A DNA stretch of 64,000 nucleotides. It comes from Emergomyces orientalis (taxonomy: Eukaryota; Ascomycota; Eurotiomycetes; Onygenales; Ajellomycetaceae). Below are positions 11,701-24,158 of the stretch, piece after piece; position 1 is the stretch's first letter; the number at the start of each line of letters is the position of its first letter. The position numbers and the translations under genes were made by a program. Under the pieces are notes generated by a model. It saw nothing but the letters and a program-made list of their open reading frames with translations, had not been told where the DNA came from and did not search any database. Where the stretch lies: positions 1,302,001 through 1,366,000 of the forward strand of contig MOWL01000001.1 of assembly GCA_002110485.1 (NCBI GenBank), written 5' to 3'.

Positions 11701-13734
11701 TTTGTTCTGCTTCCCTGCTTTTGAACCGCTCCGATTGACGCTTTTTTATTTTTATTTACAACTCCCTTGACGCTTAGGATGTGGCTAGGCTTGGAGGGTG
11801 GTGACGACCTCAGTGGAGGAAATTTCCGGCTTGCGGAATTTCCCATCGTGTTTCCGCCAAGGACTGGAGAAAAGTTTGGATGAATATCCAGCGCCAGATT
11901 TCAAAATATCACCTGAGATTATGGCTGAACTGCTTGGTCGGAAACTTTTAAAGACAGCCCCTGCGAGCGATGAGATTCCTTGCGATCTCCGTCGAACTAT
12001 ATCACCACCTCTTAATTTTCCACGATTCAGTGAAATAGAAGAGGTTTACTTTGGTCGTAGACTTCCTGGGCCCATGAGGAGCTTACTGGCAGAGTAGCCC
12101 CACGAGATGCTAAATACTAGTATAACTGATTGATGTTATTATATAGCTCTGCATTCACTGGTGCCAGCATACATACAATAATACATGGGAGCTCTTGTAT
12201 ATGTATGTATGAATATGCGGAGTATCACAAGGAATAGGATTTACAGACAGAAAGTTTAATTAAAGGGTTCTAGAAAAAATAATTCGGAAGAGCATGGATA
12301 GATGGCTGGTTGTTCACTACTGGCGGCTTATTACAATCCGAGTACTTGTAGGTCGCTGCCGGCCACCTATTCTTGGCGAGTTTCTTCTCCAGCGTCTTAA
12401 TTCTCTTACTGCTTCCGATAAGTCTCCGAATGCAACATGCTTCAATTGAGCTGCGTGCGGCAAGCAGTAAGCTCGATAAGCTCCCAGCCATCTGGTATAA
12501 AAATGTCAAACAATTTCCGAACTAACCTCCCCTATTCCCTTTACTCGCTCAACAGCCAGCAAAAAGCAACGGGAAAAGGAGACTGATAATGCAACTCCCT
12601 CGTGTACTTTGCGAGGTGTGTTTCCGTCGGGCAAGAGGGTCATAGCTGGACAGGTCGGATGATAGGAAGAACTTCGCTGTTTTTGCTTTTACTTTTAACA
12701 AAATGGGTCATTACGTACCAAGGCTGGTTGGTACCCAGTGTATTCACGATGAGAGAACTCAGCCAGGTATGAGCTCCAGTAAGGTAGAGCTTTGTCCACC
12801 CAATCCGACATCCCCTCCGGAATAACCCCACAGGGATTACGGTTGAACTCTTCAACAATTATCTTTCTAATTATATAGTGGAAATTACTAATTAGTAGTA
12901 GTTTGTTGGTAATATTCACCCCGGGCTTTCACCAAGTCTAGACATGTGTGAAAGAGATGTCAATTAGTAAGAGCCAAAAAAAAAACCCCCCCAACGCCAA
13001 TAGCTAGTTAGTTATTATAACAATCCCATCCAAAAAAAAAAAAAAAACAAAAAAAAAACAAAAAAAAATTTTTGCAATAAAAGGAAGACAAAACAAACAT
13101 AAACGGAGGTCAACAATATTTACACACCACCACACGCCATGCTTAGCCCCCAAAAAATAGACATTAAACAACCAAGATAAAGCATTGCTCAGGAATATTT
13201 TTTGATATCCCTTGGGCGGCGGCCTATTTCTAAATTTTTGCATGCGCTTTTTCTTTGCCAGCTTCGCCTATCTTGCTTTGATCGCCATAGGGCCTGGATG
13301 TACAGGAGTGGTCAATATGTACATGTACAAGTTAAATGGTAAAAAAAATAGAAATAAGGAAAGGGGACAAGTGAATCCCTAAAGCGAGTCAATAAATGAA
13401 CAAATGACTAGGAAAGGGAAACAATTGTACTGAAATTTAGCAGCGATGACAGTAGGTAAGACGTATTAGGCGCTGAATAGGTGTGTATCAAGTACAGGTA
13501 AAAAATAAAAAAAAGTAAAGTGGTTTGCGGGTTTGACGTAAGTCTTGTTTATGCATACAGATCAATTAACACAAAGGAAAAGTAAGACGTGAGGGAGAGA
13601 ATATGGTGTCGAAGGGGGTTGATCCACATGCCAAATAATAAAAGAGGTATGGTTAAGTTTGTACACGAATAAAGTGGTCGGTAAAAGTAAAGCTTTGCTT
13701 TTTGCTGATATTTTCCTAAAATATTGCGAGGACA
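8721..13734. other. Gene-poor spacer (about 5 kb)
   Basis: No gene is supported between U2AF and the receptor gene. Moderately long open frames exist at 9362-9799 (minus) and 11798-12097 (plus). Neither begins with ATG, and neither shows a recognisable domain or convincing flanking splice sites. The A-rich tract at about 13032-13067 and many short A/T runs mark the right part. The portion next to 13734 may be 3' UTR of the minus-strand receptor gene. Confidence 0.5.
13032..13067. repeat. Poly-A rich low-complexity tract
   Basis: Runs of 16, 8 and 7 A separated by single C residues, followed by a T run. Low-complexity spacer sequence. Confidence 0.8.
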
Positions 13735-15623
13735 TCACCGGTTGCTATCGTTATACCAGTACGAGCCCTGCGGGTTGCCCCGAGCAAATGATGTCTGTGG
13801 ATTCCAATCGCTACCACCCGTGTAGCGACTGTTATTGTTGTTGTGGGAAGCGCTCGGAGGTCGAGGCGTGGAAAAACTCAATGCGGGACTGTTATATTTC
13901 ACTTCGGGAGCATAGGCGTCTTTATCGCCTTTTCCTGCGGAGAATCGAACAGTGGACATCGAGAGAACCGAGGGGCTAGAGGAAAGTAAGGGCTCAGGCG
14001 TCCTGATCACCTCCTTTCGGGGTGGGTTGATCATCTCATAATCACGCGTGGAGGCACCACCCCGAGCATCTACGGAGACGAACTCTCCGCTGCGCATCAC
14101 TTTTCGTTTGACCAGGTCAATCCAGCCAAGAATCATGGAATATCTACCGAGGAAGAAGACGGTCCATATTCCACTCAGGGATAATAAGATCAAGACAGCG
14201 AAGATGGATGCTTCATTGGGTCCCAAATGTGAAGCCAGGTGTGCGCATACATTTTTATCCCCTTTGGACAAGACAAGACAAATAATCCAGGGTTCTGACT
14301 TTTTCGCCAACTCGGGTGTCCGTTTAGCACTGTTATCCAAGGACAAGAATATGACTGTGAAAAATATGACATTCGCGATAATTGTAAGGACCACGGCAAT
14401 TCCTCTCCACTGCAACTGAATGACCCTCCTCACACGGCGGTAGGCCTGGCGAGCTGAGACCGTCCGTACACTTCCTGGGTGGGATGGCACTACGGAACTG
14501 TTATCAGTAGTCGGGTTGTTGTCCAGGAGTGATTTGATGTAGACATGGATGCAATATGCCAATGTCACAAATTGGATCACCAGCGCTGCAGCAGCAAGGC
14601 CCATCAACGGGCCCCAGAAATCCGCTAAGCTATTGTCATGATTAATGTGGCATATATTACCGAATCGATATGACGTCCCGGTTATGGCCAGGGCAAGAGC
14701 CAGGCCAACCGCTGGTATTATCCAACCCACGGTCAGTGTCGTAAAAAAGAATTTATGACCAGGGACAACATCCCAGCAGATTTGTAGGTGCAGTGATAAG
14801 GCACGACAAAAGCCTTTGTAGCCAGATTAGCATCGAATGCAGAATATTTGAGATAATATAGAGGTTGAAAAGGGTTTGAGAGCATACTCCATATAATGAC
14901 ACCCCAGCCACCAAATATAATGAAGGAGCCTGAGAACGCACAGGCCAAATCCGACTTCATATCATTGGGAGTAATCGCGTTAAAACACTCGCCTGGTTTG
15001 GCGGCCAATGGGACAATAAAAGAGAGCTATTCAATGGGGGTCAGCAAGATCTCAACTTGAGCCGGCCTTCAAGGTTCTCTCGGCTTGAAGCAGGCATTGA
15101 CAAGAGGAGTAATTGGTGATTAATACCTCCATAAATACAATCCCAACTGTAAGACACACGCTTAGATAGTGGCGGTGCGTCCATTTCACGGGCAATACTG
15201 CAAAACTAAGCAACAGCAGACAGTTCAAGGTGAATATTGCAACTGCAATCCAATTTGCAACTTCAGTTTTATCCATGAAGTCTTTCGAATATGTTAGTCT
15301 AAATCGAAGGGTGATTTGGAATCAACAGTGGATAATAGGGGTATCTTTACCGTCAGGGTATATCCAGCCAGCAAGGGGGCATGGAAGGCAGCAGGACGCA
15401 GTTGCATTTGATCCGACTGGGACTTGTTCGCACCATCTGCCGGTCACAACTGCGACGGTTTAGTTTTCGCACAAGCCACGTGAAATGTATAGAAGGCAGC
15501 ATTATCGTTTCAAATGAAACAGGGCAGCAGCAGATTTGACTTACATCCGCCAGAAGACGGGAAGAGGTCTTCCTGCATGAAAGGTGCCGAACAAAGCCCA
15601 TGTGTATCTGAAGGGGCGGCCAT
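13735..15623 (-). CDS. Seven-transmembrane receptor (fungal GPCR, frizzled/secretin-like type), 516 aa
   Basis: Putative plasma-membrane G-protein-coupled receptor. Exons (minus): 15623-15545, 15449-15351, 15281-15127, 15026-14888, 14813-13735; introns 95, 69, 100 and 74 nt. ATG at 15623 follows an in-frame TAA. The short N-terminal ectodomain is Cys-rich (Cys at about 11, 33, 46, 47, 50; FPSSGGFVTGRWCEQ and CCLPCPLAGWIYPDDF) and has an NAT glycosylation site. Seven hydrophobic segments follow, with marks such as LPVKWTHRHYLSVCLTV, ITPNDM, RALSLHLQICWDVVPG, ICHINHDNSLADFWGP and RQAYRRVRRVIQLQWRG. The cytoplasmic tail of about 120 residues is Ser/Pro/Asn-rich. No single unspliced frame covers more than the last 330 residues. 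Ligand and G-protein partner are unknown; assignment to a named Aspergillus class (for example GprM) is not secure. Confidence 0.85.
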
Positions 15624-18600
15624 ATCTGTGGTTGGGTGCTTGGTGGTGGTTCCGTTGCTTTGGTTTTAAAGATCCCCCGAGGACGTAAAGAACAATGTCA
15701 TATCCTCCTTGAATGCATCGAACTTGGCCGCCGGTAATATGTGATCGGTATACGGGAGGTTTATCTTCAACCTTCACAGCCCGAAGGCGACGACGGGCCT
15801 TAGGAATTTCAAAATGGTAGTAGCAGACGCTGCAGGCGACAAAAATGAATGGCTCAATAAATACTATAAAGTGCTGGCGCACCTACAATGACAGTTTGAG
15901 TATAGAAAAGATAAAGGATACAGAGAATCTACTTCATACAGAAATGAAGTACAAAAATATGCAGTGCTAAACGAAAGGAAGGAGGGCGGGCCATCAAGGT
16001 TCCAAAAGATCGAACCCAACGGGGACATGCCAATATAATAATAAGAAAACTCCAGAGTCGCTCCAAAAAAGGTCGAAACCCAACTGGTAGCCATGATTAG
16101 TCAAAATTAATATTAACAGAATTTATTTTCTGGCTCCAGGCTCCACGAATCCGCTAATAAAGCCGAGAAGAATATACAACGAGGGACCAAGGGTTACTCT
16201 CTGGCGCGGGCCCAGCGTACCCATACCTCGCAAGCACAACAGAGGACTGGGGGGAATTCGGGAAAGTGGGACAGTCCCTCTGGTCTCCAGGTCTGCGATG
16301 TGGGAGGTATGAGCACTACGGAGGAAAAAGTTCCACCAGGAACAGCGCCCTCGCCTATCAGAGCTAAGGGCAGCCAACCCTCCAGAGAAAGTTCCCTGCC
16401 AGTACCATGCTCGACATCCTTGCTCACTTGGCCCCCAGGCACAGCAGGCAAATCCCAGCCTGGCCGCACGGTCTACGGCGTTTCTGCACACATAATTTGT
16501 TGACGCGGCGGCGTCCCGAGGTGCCATGATTCTAGACGGGTAAGCCCCATTGACTGGCCCTGAGGAAGCCGCGCCAAGACGTAGCCCCAGGGGTTGTGGT
16601 TGACATGTTAGGTTCCTTACATCTGACTCGTCGATAGCCGTTGTGTGCAGTCAGAGGGTAAGAAACGATGGTTTGACATGCATGCATTTTCATAATTACA
16701 GAGTGTGAGCGGGGTCAGAAAGTATTAGTGGCAAGAGTGTTAGTGAGCACAGTGCGGCGTTGAAGAGCCAAGCGACTGGTACCGATTTTCGATGGATTGA
16801 CGGTTGGGGCTTGGCCCACGGAATTTTGACCTGTCAGGGTTCGTTGTGAGGAAGGATTCCAGACAGCCAAAGGAAGAAGGGCAAAGGAAAATTTAGCTTA
16901 GGGGCAGGCTCCGAGTAAATCCGCCTTCAGCATTCTGGTCATTGGAGAAGAGTCAGTACACTGTCAAGCTCGGTGACGCCCCTGGAGTATTGTCTCAAGA
17001 GACCGTACCGTGGCGAGGAGCCTCAAAACTGATAAAAGGCCCTCTTAGGAATCGGTCATTTTTTTGAAAGCAGCCTTGTCACACACGCGGTCCAGGGAAG
17101 TCCTTGCGAGGTTACGTGCTGGGAACCCACAGGGCTAGTAGCGAGGAGCCGGAGCACAGCGTCGAGACCAGTCACTGGAGGTGAAGTGGGACGGCGTATT
17201 CTTCTGGGCTCCATTTTTCGTTGTTTTTGCCCAGTCTGTTGAAATGACTATCGTCTTCCTTTTTTTTTGCTTTCGCCCATATTCTGCTTCACTTTTACAG
17301 TGGGGCAACTAGGGGAAGAGGGGACAAACGTCCAGATGAATGCACCAAGGGCTTGGGAGGGCTTGGGAGCCCAAAGACCAAATATAGTGGGGTCACTGCA
17401 GGCGATCACCACGCTGGACTGTGTAGACTAGGGACTTTTTCAAGGCTCGATAAGGAGCGTATCGTGCTGCAAGCCATGGGCTGCTACTGATTTAAATTCC
17501 AGACACACTGGTATTGCAGCCCCTCTCATGGCCAGGTGTTGCACAAATTCACCACCGAAAATGGACTTTCTACGCTCTATTTTTCTTCCTCAAGTGGATG
17601 GACTGTACGAAACAAGCAATCAGGGGGGATTTCTGGCCTCGGAGTAGAAGTGGATATTTGCCTACTCGCTACTGCTCAGCTCCGACTTGAGAGCTGAACT
17701 CCGGGTGGTTTTAGCCTGCCAGAAGGAAATTCTGCCATACATAAACTTAGCATTTCTAGTGGTGCCGCCTCCATGTAAAAGTCGTTAAAATCCATGGAAT
17801 ACCGACTATTTTCGTGAGTAATTTATCTCTGTGTGCAATTCAACTGTATTATTGGGCTTTTTGTCTGTCGCATTAACCCTCTTATTATTATTATTGCACA
17901 CTATCCTCAAGCAACTCGGTTCTCTGATAACCTCTGTTTCCCCTGTCTCCCCCACTCTGAATAAAGGCCTCATAAGCATACCTTGCCCGGGAAAAATGCT
18001 AAAATAGCATCTTGATCATCAAACTGGGAGTGTCATCACAAGGCAAAGAAAAAGATTGACGGGGAAAACAAACCCCAGAAAAAACCACAGGTCCGCGCAA
18101 GTGTTCTCTCAACGGCCAAGCTGATCAATTTGTTCATTAATCCTGTTAGTTCGAGGGGCAAAAAACGAATAATATGCTTAGTTACCTACTAGGTACAGAG
18201 TAGTTGAAATCTGGATGCGCAGAAAAATAAACGCCGCTTTTATTTTCGGACACGACAGTTCAGCAAACGGACCTTATTTGGACGGAAACAGGTTCATTGC
18301 TGCAAAAGAAAAGAATAGAAAAAGGAAAAAGGAAACAAAATTCCACATGCGCCCATGCCCGAATTGCCTTTTCCTTGGGCGGGAGCTATCTACACAACCC
18401 TATGGCCCAATGGCGTGGCTTCGATCGAGAGCTTTCCCGAAACCGGCGTGTCTCCGGTTCCACCACTCTATCTCAATCGATAAAACAGAGGAATTCATCG
18501 GTAAAGCAAAAGAGAAAAGTATTGTTTGAAGCGTGAGGGAGGATTGGGGGGGATTTGTTGTCCATGAAGCTGTTCCAAGGCTCCAGTAAAACGTCGAGGA

Positions 18601-21600
18601 GTGTACATCCACATTCAAAAAATTCCACAGATAGGCTCCACAGGCCATCTAATATGGATGCAGCTGTTCTCCCCAATAATAGAGAGATCCCCATTACCCT
18701 GTACGATATAGGGAACCTACCGTTAGTTACGAGCAGATTTCTCTTTCCCCACGGGGACACTGGGGCAGGCAGCTTGATCATGTTTGCCTGTATGTAATAT
18801 GTATGCGTCTCCAGCATTCTGCAGTCGAGGCGTTTTGAGATCTTTGAGCTAGTTGCCATTTAACTTGTGATTCTCCATTAATGGTTCGGCTTGTGAATGC
18901 CGAGGAAGGTTGGCGACTGACGATGTACGCAGCGTCTGGTCGGAAAGGGAGATCTTCGCCGCAGATACGACTCCGCGATTTGGAGAACAAGAGAAATTAT
19001 GTAAATAATGCTGAAGGTTTGACTAATTTTGACATGAGATGAAGGAAACGATCGGAGTTTGATTCGCTTCTAGATCTCTTTCCCCTCACTTCGTCTGCTG
19101 TCCATTTTTTCACCCTGGTTGGGCATTCGGCAGCGAAAAAGAAATATGGGAGGGGGGTTGTCCTCATGTGAAACCGTCCACAAACACCATTTCGTTGGGC
19201 CTCGGACTAACTACTCAGTAAGTAGTGGAAAAGGTTCTATTGAGTTAACATAACTACAGGATCAGTGTCAAATTCAGCACAGCCAGGGAAATATGGAGCG
19301 TGCATGTCAACAATAAAGAAAACGGGCCTGCGGCTCTTATCATAATGATACAGCTGGCTTGACATTCATTCCTTGATGTTTCCTGAAGCTTAAAAAAAAA
19401 AGCATAAATGATCGTTTGGAAGTTCGACAACCTGGTAGAAGAAACCTTCAACTTTAATAAATGCACCTGGATGTCGTTGCATTGGTGCTCTGTGTGCTTC
19501 ATTGTGGTTTTCCTTCAGCAATTATTTTATCAATTTCGTTAAACCCTTCTATTTAGAGAGTTAGAGAAGCAACTAATTGATTCCACGTTTTTAACTTCCA
19601 ACCCCCCCATGCCATCATACAAATACATACCACAAAGGTGGTCTTTGTGGGGGTGAAGCGCGAGTAGTTTGGCGACCTTTTCTCACTTGCCTTTGAAACC
19701 CTGCCTCGCATGTTTCATGGCTGCATTATCCTTATTTTGCATTATCTTTTTTTTTTTGCATGGTTCCCCTTCGGAGGTGGCCGGCTAACTGACGAATGTG
19801 AGAAAATGGTCAAAGAATATTTTTGCTTTACAACCGCAAATTGATTTGATACTAGCTGTATGGAGCACATATTTTCTACAGTTATTTTCCTTGCTCAGAA
19901 TTCGAGGGGAAAAATTAGCTGCTGTAGCTTCCGCGATCCTATTATGCCTTGTTGTGGCCTTTCTCCTGCGACGCAGATAGGTGTTTTGTCTGCAGATGGT
20001 TGAGGGACGGCAATCAGACATGGCCCATCACCAGTATCTTACCAATTACGGAGACTGTTTGGGAGAGCCTGTTGCTTATTCTTATGTGTCTCATTCCCCT
20101 TCTCCCAAAATTGGTGCATTGTGAGTACGCAAACGCCAGCGGGAGGTTATTCAAGTGACATGGTTACATGCTTCCGATCAATCGGTGTCAAGTTCCTCCA
20201 CGCGAGGACAATCTTTTTCTTCTCGGGGCAAGAACAGAGGCTTTTAGTCCGAGATACCCTGCATAATGCGCTTGATAATGGTTGATAATGATTATCCTTC
20301 AGCTCATGGTTAAATATTATTATGTTTATTATTAATAATTCGTAGTTTGGGCATTCTATAAATGGCATCACGCGCGCCGTTGGCAGAGAAAATAACTCTA
20401 GATGGTACTAAGCCTTGCGGATCGTCGTGATTGAAAAATATTTTGGTTCTTGGGCTATTTCCCCTTTCTTTAATGTTTTTTACGGGGGCTTTTTTTTTAA
20501 AAATAAAAATACGAATTTTTCCCTCGCAAAAGTTGAAGAATGGTTCAACAACCCCTAACGTTGCCCGGGAAAAGGTAAAAATTCCGTGGGGATAACTCAA
20601 ACGTGATTCCGCCAGGGGTTTCAGTCAGCGAATGAAAAGGAAAAGGGTGGAACTCATTGCCCTGCGGGCCTAATCTCATCTGGAACAGACTCGCAAGTAA
20701 ATACAACGCTGCTATCGGAATGGCAAGGAGCCAACAAGCAGCCAGCGGCATACGGCAGAAATGAAATGTCAGATGAAATTTTAACATCCCAGTTCTTCAA
20801 GTCTTGCGGGATATTCAATCTCAATTCCGGTGGAGGAATTACGAGACATAAGCGCATTATTTAGACCTATGTGGCTGAGGATAAAAGACTCTGTTAAGGT
20901 CTAAGAATAATATCCCCAACACAAGGCATTTCAGCATTTGCGTTGTGAGCTGAAAATTCCCATAATAATACGTGCAGAAATCAAGTTGCGATAACAGCGC
21001 TTAGCTTCAAAAAATGTTCCTCGCCCACTAGAATAAACTCGTACTCCCTGTCAGGAGGGGTGGCTTCCAGTACGCTTGATTGGTGATTATTCCTTCCCGG
21101 ATCTCTGGCTGGGATCTCGGCCTATTAGGCACGCGAATCAAGTGATAGCAAATATCCAAGGCAAGAAGATGCCCATTTCAACATCCCATTCGCAGTCCTT
21201 TAATCGGATGGTCATATCTCAAGACAGGACCCTTGTGGTGGATGGATCGCAATGTGATATTTGACACTGCGGCGAAAGTCAGGGAGGCAACAGCATTATG
21301 TATCCTGGCGCAGTGGGTCGTATAGAATGTCGCCTGCTGATATTGGGATTTGCCACCATGTTTTTTACGAAGATTGAATCAGTAATCCTGGCAACACAGC
21401 TGGAGCACGTTGCACCGTAATTTTTGCCCAGCATAAGAGGGACTTAAACTAACAGACATGGACACTGCAAAAAGGGCCCTGTCCTTTGTCTTCCTTCAAT
21501 CAAACGCCACATTCCGCCCTGAGCCCACTGAATTGTTCAGGTGGCGAAGATCGTTGGCGTTTAAAAAAGGCACAGTTGAGAGCCAGTTAGCTGTCATACG

Positions 21601-22620
21601 CCCATCTGCCAAACAAGCACCCAATCAACAAGCGCCATTCGGACTTTTCGTTGATGAAGCTCTGAATTGGCTCTTGGAGCTATGCGCTGCACTGACACAA
21701 AGCTAAACTGGTGCGGGATACCCGAGTAGCCCGGGAACCAGTGAAAATGAATATCATGAGAGTTCTTTAATCGTGTTCTGATGCTCTCATTTTTAGCTCT
21801 GGCCTATCAACGGGTAATTCTCCGTTATCAACACCCGTTTTATGGCTGGCATGGATTTGGGCTTGGGGGGCTGGGCTTGGAGAGTCACATATTCATCAAC
21901 AGAGAAGGACGCTCGACTGGACAGGGCTTGCCGGAGTCCTACTTCTCGCGGGCTTTCTGATCCCAGTACATCTGTTTTTCTTTTCATTGCCGCGTACTAC
22001 ACTGTTATCCATCGCATGTTTGCTATTGGAGGCTACAGCGAGCTGAAGAAAGGAATTTCTCAAGCAACGGTCAACTATACCTCAGCGGCCCTATATATGA
22101 CGACGTCATTTGAATAAGTTAAGTTAGTCAATGTTCGTGAAATTAAGCAGGATGATCGCGAAAATATCCAAGCGCCCTTTGATATGATTACCACTGCAGT
22201 TATTAGTTGGTTGATAATTCGCAACCTTTAATTATCTCCAATTTGGTCATGCTGAAATCCTATTTCCCCGCAGAAGGGTTTCCGCTTTTAATTCTTCATC
22301 TCCTCCCATCGCTGCGCCAGGAAGCTCCTTAGCACACTTCATTCGCTAGTTCCCATGCAGCGAAGTATGTGCTCACGAGAAATAGATTGTTCAGTACGTT
22401 CAAGATCTACATTACCTTGCAGGAAGGACAGCCACAGAAATAAAACAACCTGCACTAACTATTGACTCTATCTGCTTTGGTCACTTCTTAATGAAGTCAG
22501 GCACTATCACGCATGGCTAAAGAAGCTAGGCAAAGACAGCGTGGGTGCCCGCGAGTACGATGCTGGTATTTGGAAGATCATCTTTGCAGTTTCATTCTAA
22601 CGAGTGTGACAAGAAACAAG

Positions 22621-22637
22621 TTTTTTTTTTTTTTTTT
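22621..22637. repeat. Poly-T tract (T17)
   Basis: Uninterrupted run of 17 T in a spacer. Confidence 0.9.
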
Positions 22638-24136
22638 GCTAGCTGAAGATCCCCAAGTTGATAAGAAATTGGGCACGAAATACATGGAAAGACAATGGTA
22701 CATCTGAGTGTGTGCATTTAGCATGGAACGATAGACAGATTGTATCTAAACAGCACCAGCGTCTAACACTGCTGCATGCATGGCCAGCAGAGAGAATAAG
22801 TCTTGAGATCTCTGTGATAAGATTTTTGATCTTGATTTCCCAAACTGAGCCTTTGGAAAGGAAAAAGGAATTCTCCTGAGACGCATCAGCGGGTGATACA
22901 TAATCCTTGAGGCTGGCGCTTCTTAATGAAATAAAAAGTCTTCTCCCTACAATCGTGGTGTCGTGTATGCAAGACGCTGACGCTCTCTTATGCTTCCCCT
23001 GACTTACTGCTGAGCAACTTACTGATGATGGGCTCGTCCCATGTGGACGGCGGGAGGTGGACAGGGTGCGATGCCCAAGTCTCATGGCAGACCGGCTGGT
23101 AGCACCTGTCATTTTTGTTTGGGGTGTTGGGGTATCTGGTTGCACATATACAGACATGTATTGACATGTTCATTTCTGTATATGCACGCACCTACAAATA
23201 GTCGGCGGTCAAAAAGGGGTTGCTTCAACCCATGAGCTCTTCCTTGCCCTGTTTCCCTTAGCTCCCTGGCTGCCGCAGGTTTCAAAGGCATGGGCGCATG
23301 GACATGGTAGTGTGAGGTTCTGGCCAGGGGTACTGAACAGTAGCCTGATAGAATGGTGGTGTGTTTCCGGGAATGGTGAATCATCTATCACGATCGTGAG
23401 GATGACGGTGTTGGGCATTATCGAATAGATGCTTTCTGCCCCTGATTGTGATATCGCATGCAGAGAGCGTTGATGATCACCAACACACTAGCGACAGAGC
23501 AAGGAGTTCCATTAATAGTTAAGTTCTTTGGCTCAAAGATTTTCTTTTACCAATGCAAGATGGCTGAAGAAATGTAATATGCCAATCCGGCGCGCATATT
23601 GCAGCGAGAATTTGATCGCTTGCACTCTCAAGACAGTTTCCAAAACGGAATCCAAATTGCGAAGCTCGAGCATTTGATTGGACATTGATCTCGCAATGAT
23701 CCTCTTTTCATCACAATTACAAATGATAAATACCAAGTGGGAACATAACAAGTGGTCGGGCTGCCACCACCTACTCTTATCGGGCCGGTATGGACCGACT
23801 TCGTAAATCATGCCGAATTGGTTCGGCTGTTACATATGTTCCGTGCTACGGTCCCGAGAGCCTTCGGCATGGTGTGGATGTAAGCGCTGATGTTCAGCGA
23901 GCCGTAGGGATCTCGTTTTGTGAGGCTGACGGTCCCACTTGATAAAAGGCATGAGAAAAGAATAGAAAAAGAAAAAGAAATCGGACGGTTGTGAAACGTA
24001 AACAATTTTACGCAAAGGGGTTGGCTGGTAAAATGGTGATCGGGGGGAACAAGCTGAATTAGCGTATTCAACAAAAAGAAAAATCTACTAACTGGTAGGA
24101 TGATATCATAGTGAGGCAGGGTAGATGGGAAGTAAG

Positions 24137-24158
24137 AATTAGGAATTAGGAATTAGGA
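24137..24158. repeat. Short tandem GGAATTA repeat
   Basis: Three near-perfect copies of a 7-bp unit (GAATTAG) within purine-rich spacer sequence. Confidence 0.7.

Noticed and set aside
11798..12097. 99-codon frame on the plus strand
   Set aside because: GTG start with stops just upstream; protein-like composition but no partner exon found.
15541..15882. 113-codon minus frame overlapping the receptor start
   Set aside because: The receptor's first exon uses a different frame here, with ATG at 15623 after a stop and correct splicing; this frame is a shadow.
16123..16527. 134-codon minus ATG frame rich in Trp, Cys and Arg
   Set aside because: Overlaps two other open frames in a GC-rich patch; no domain and no workable connection to the receptor gene.
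22639..23157. 172-codon ATG frame on the minus strand
   Set aside because: Ser/Arg-rich without recognisable motif or splice context; a frame of this size can occur by chance in 10 kb of spacer.
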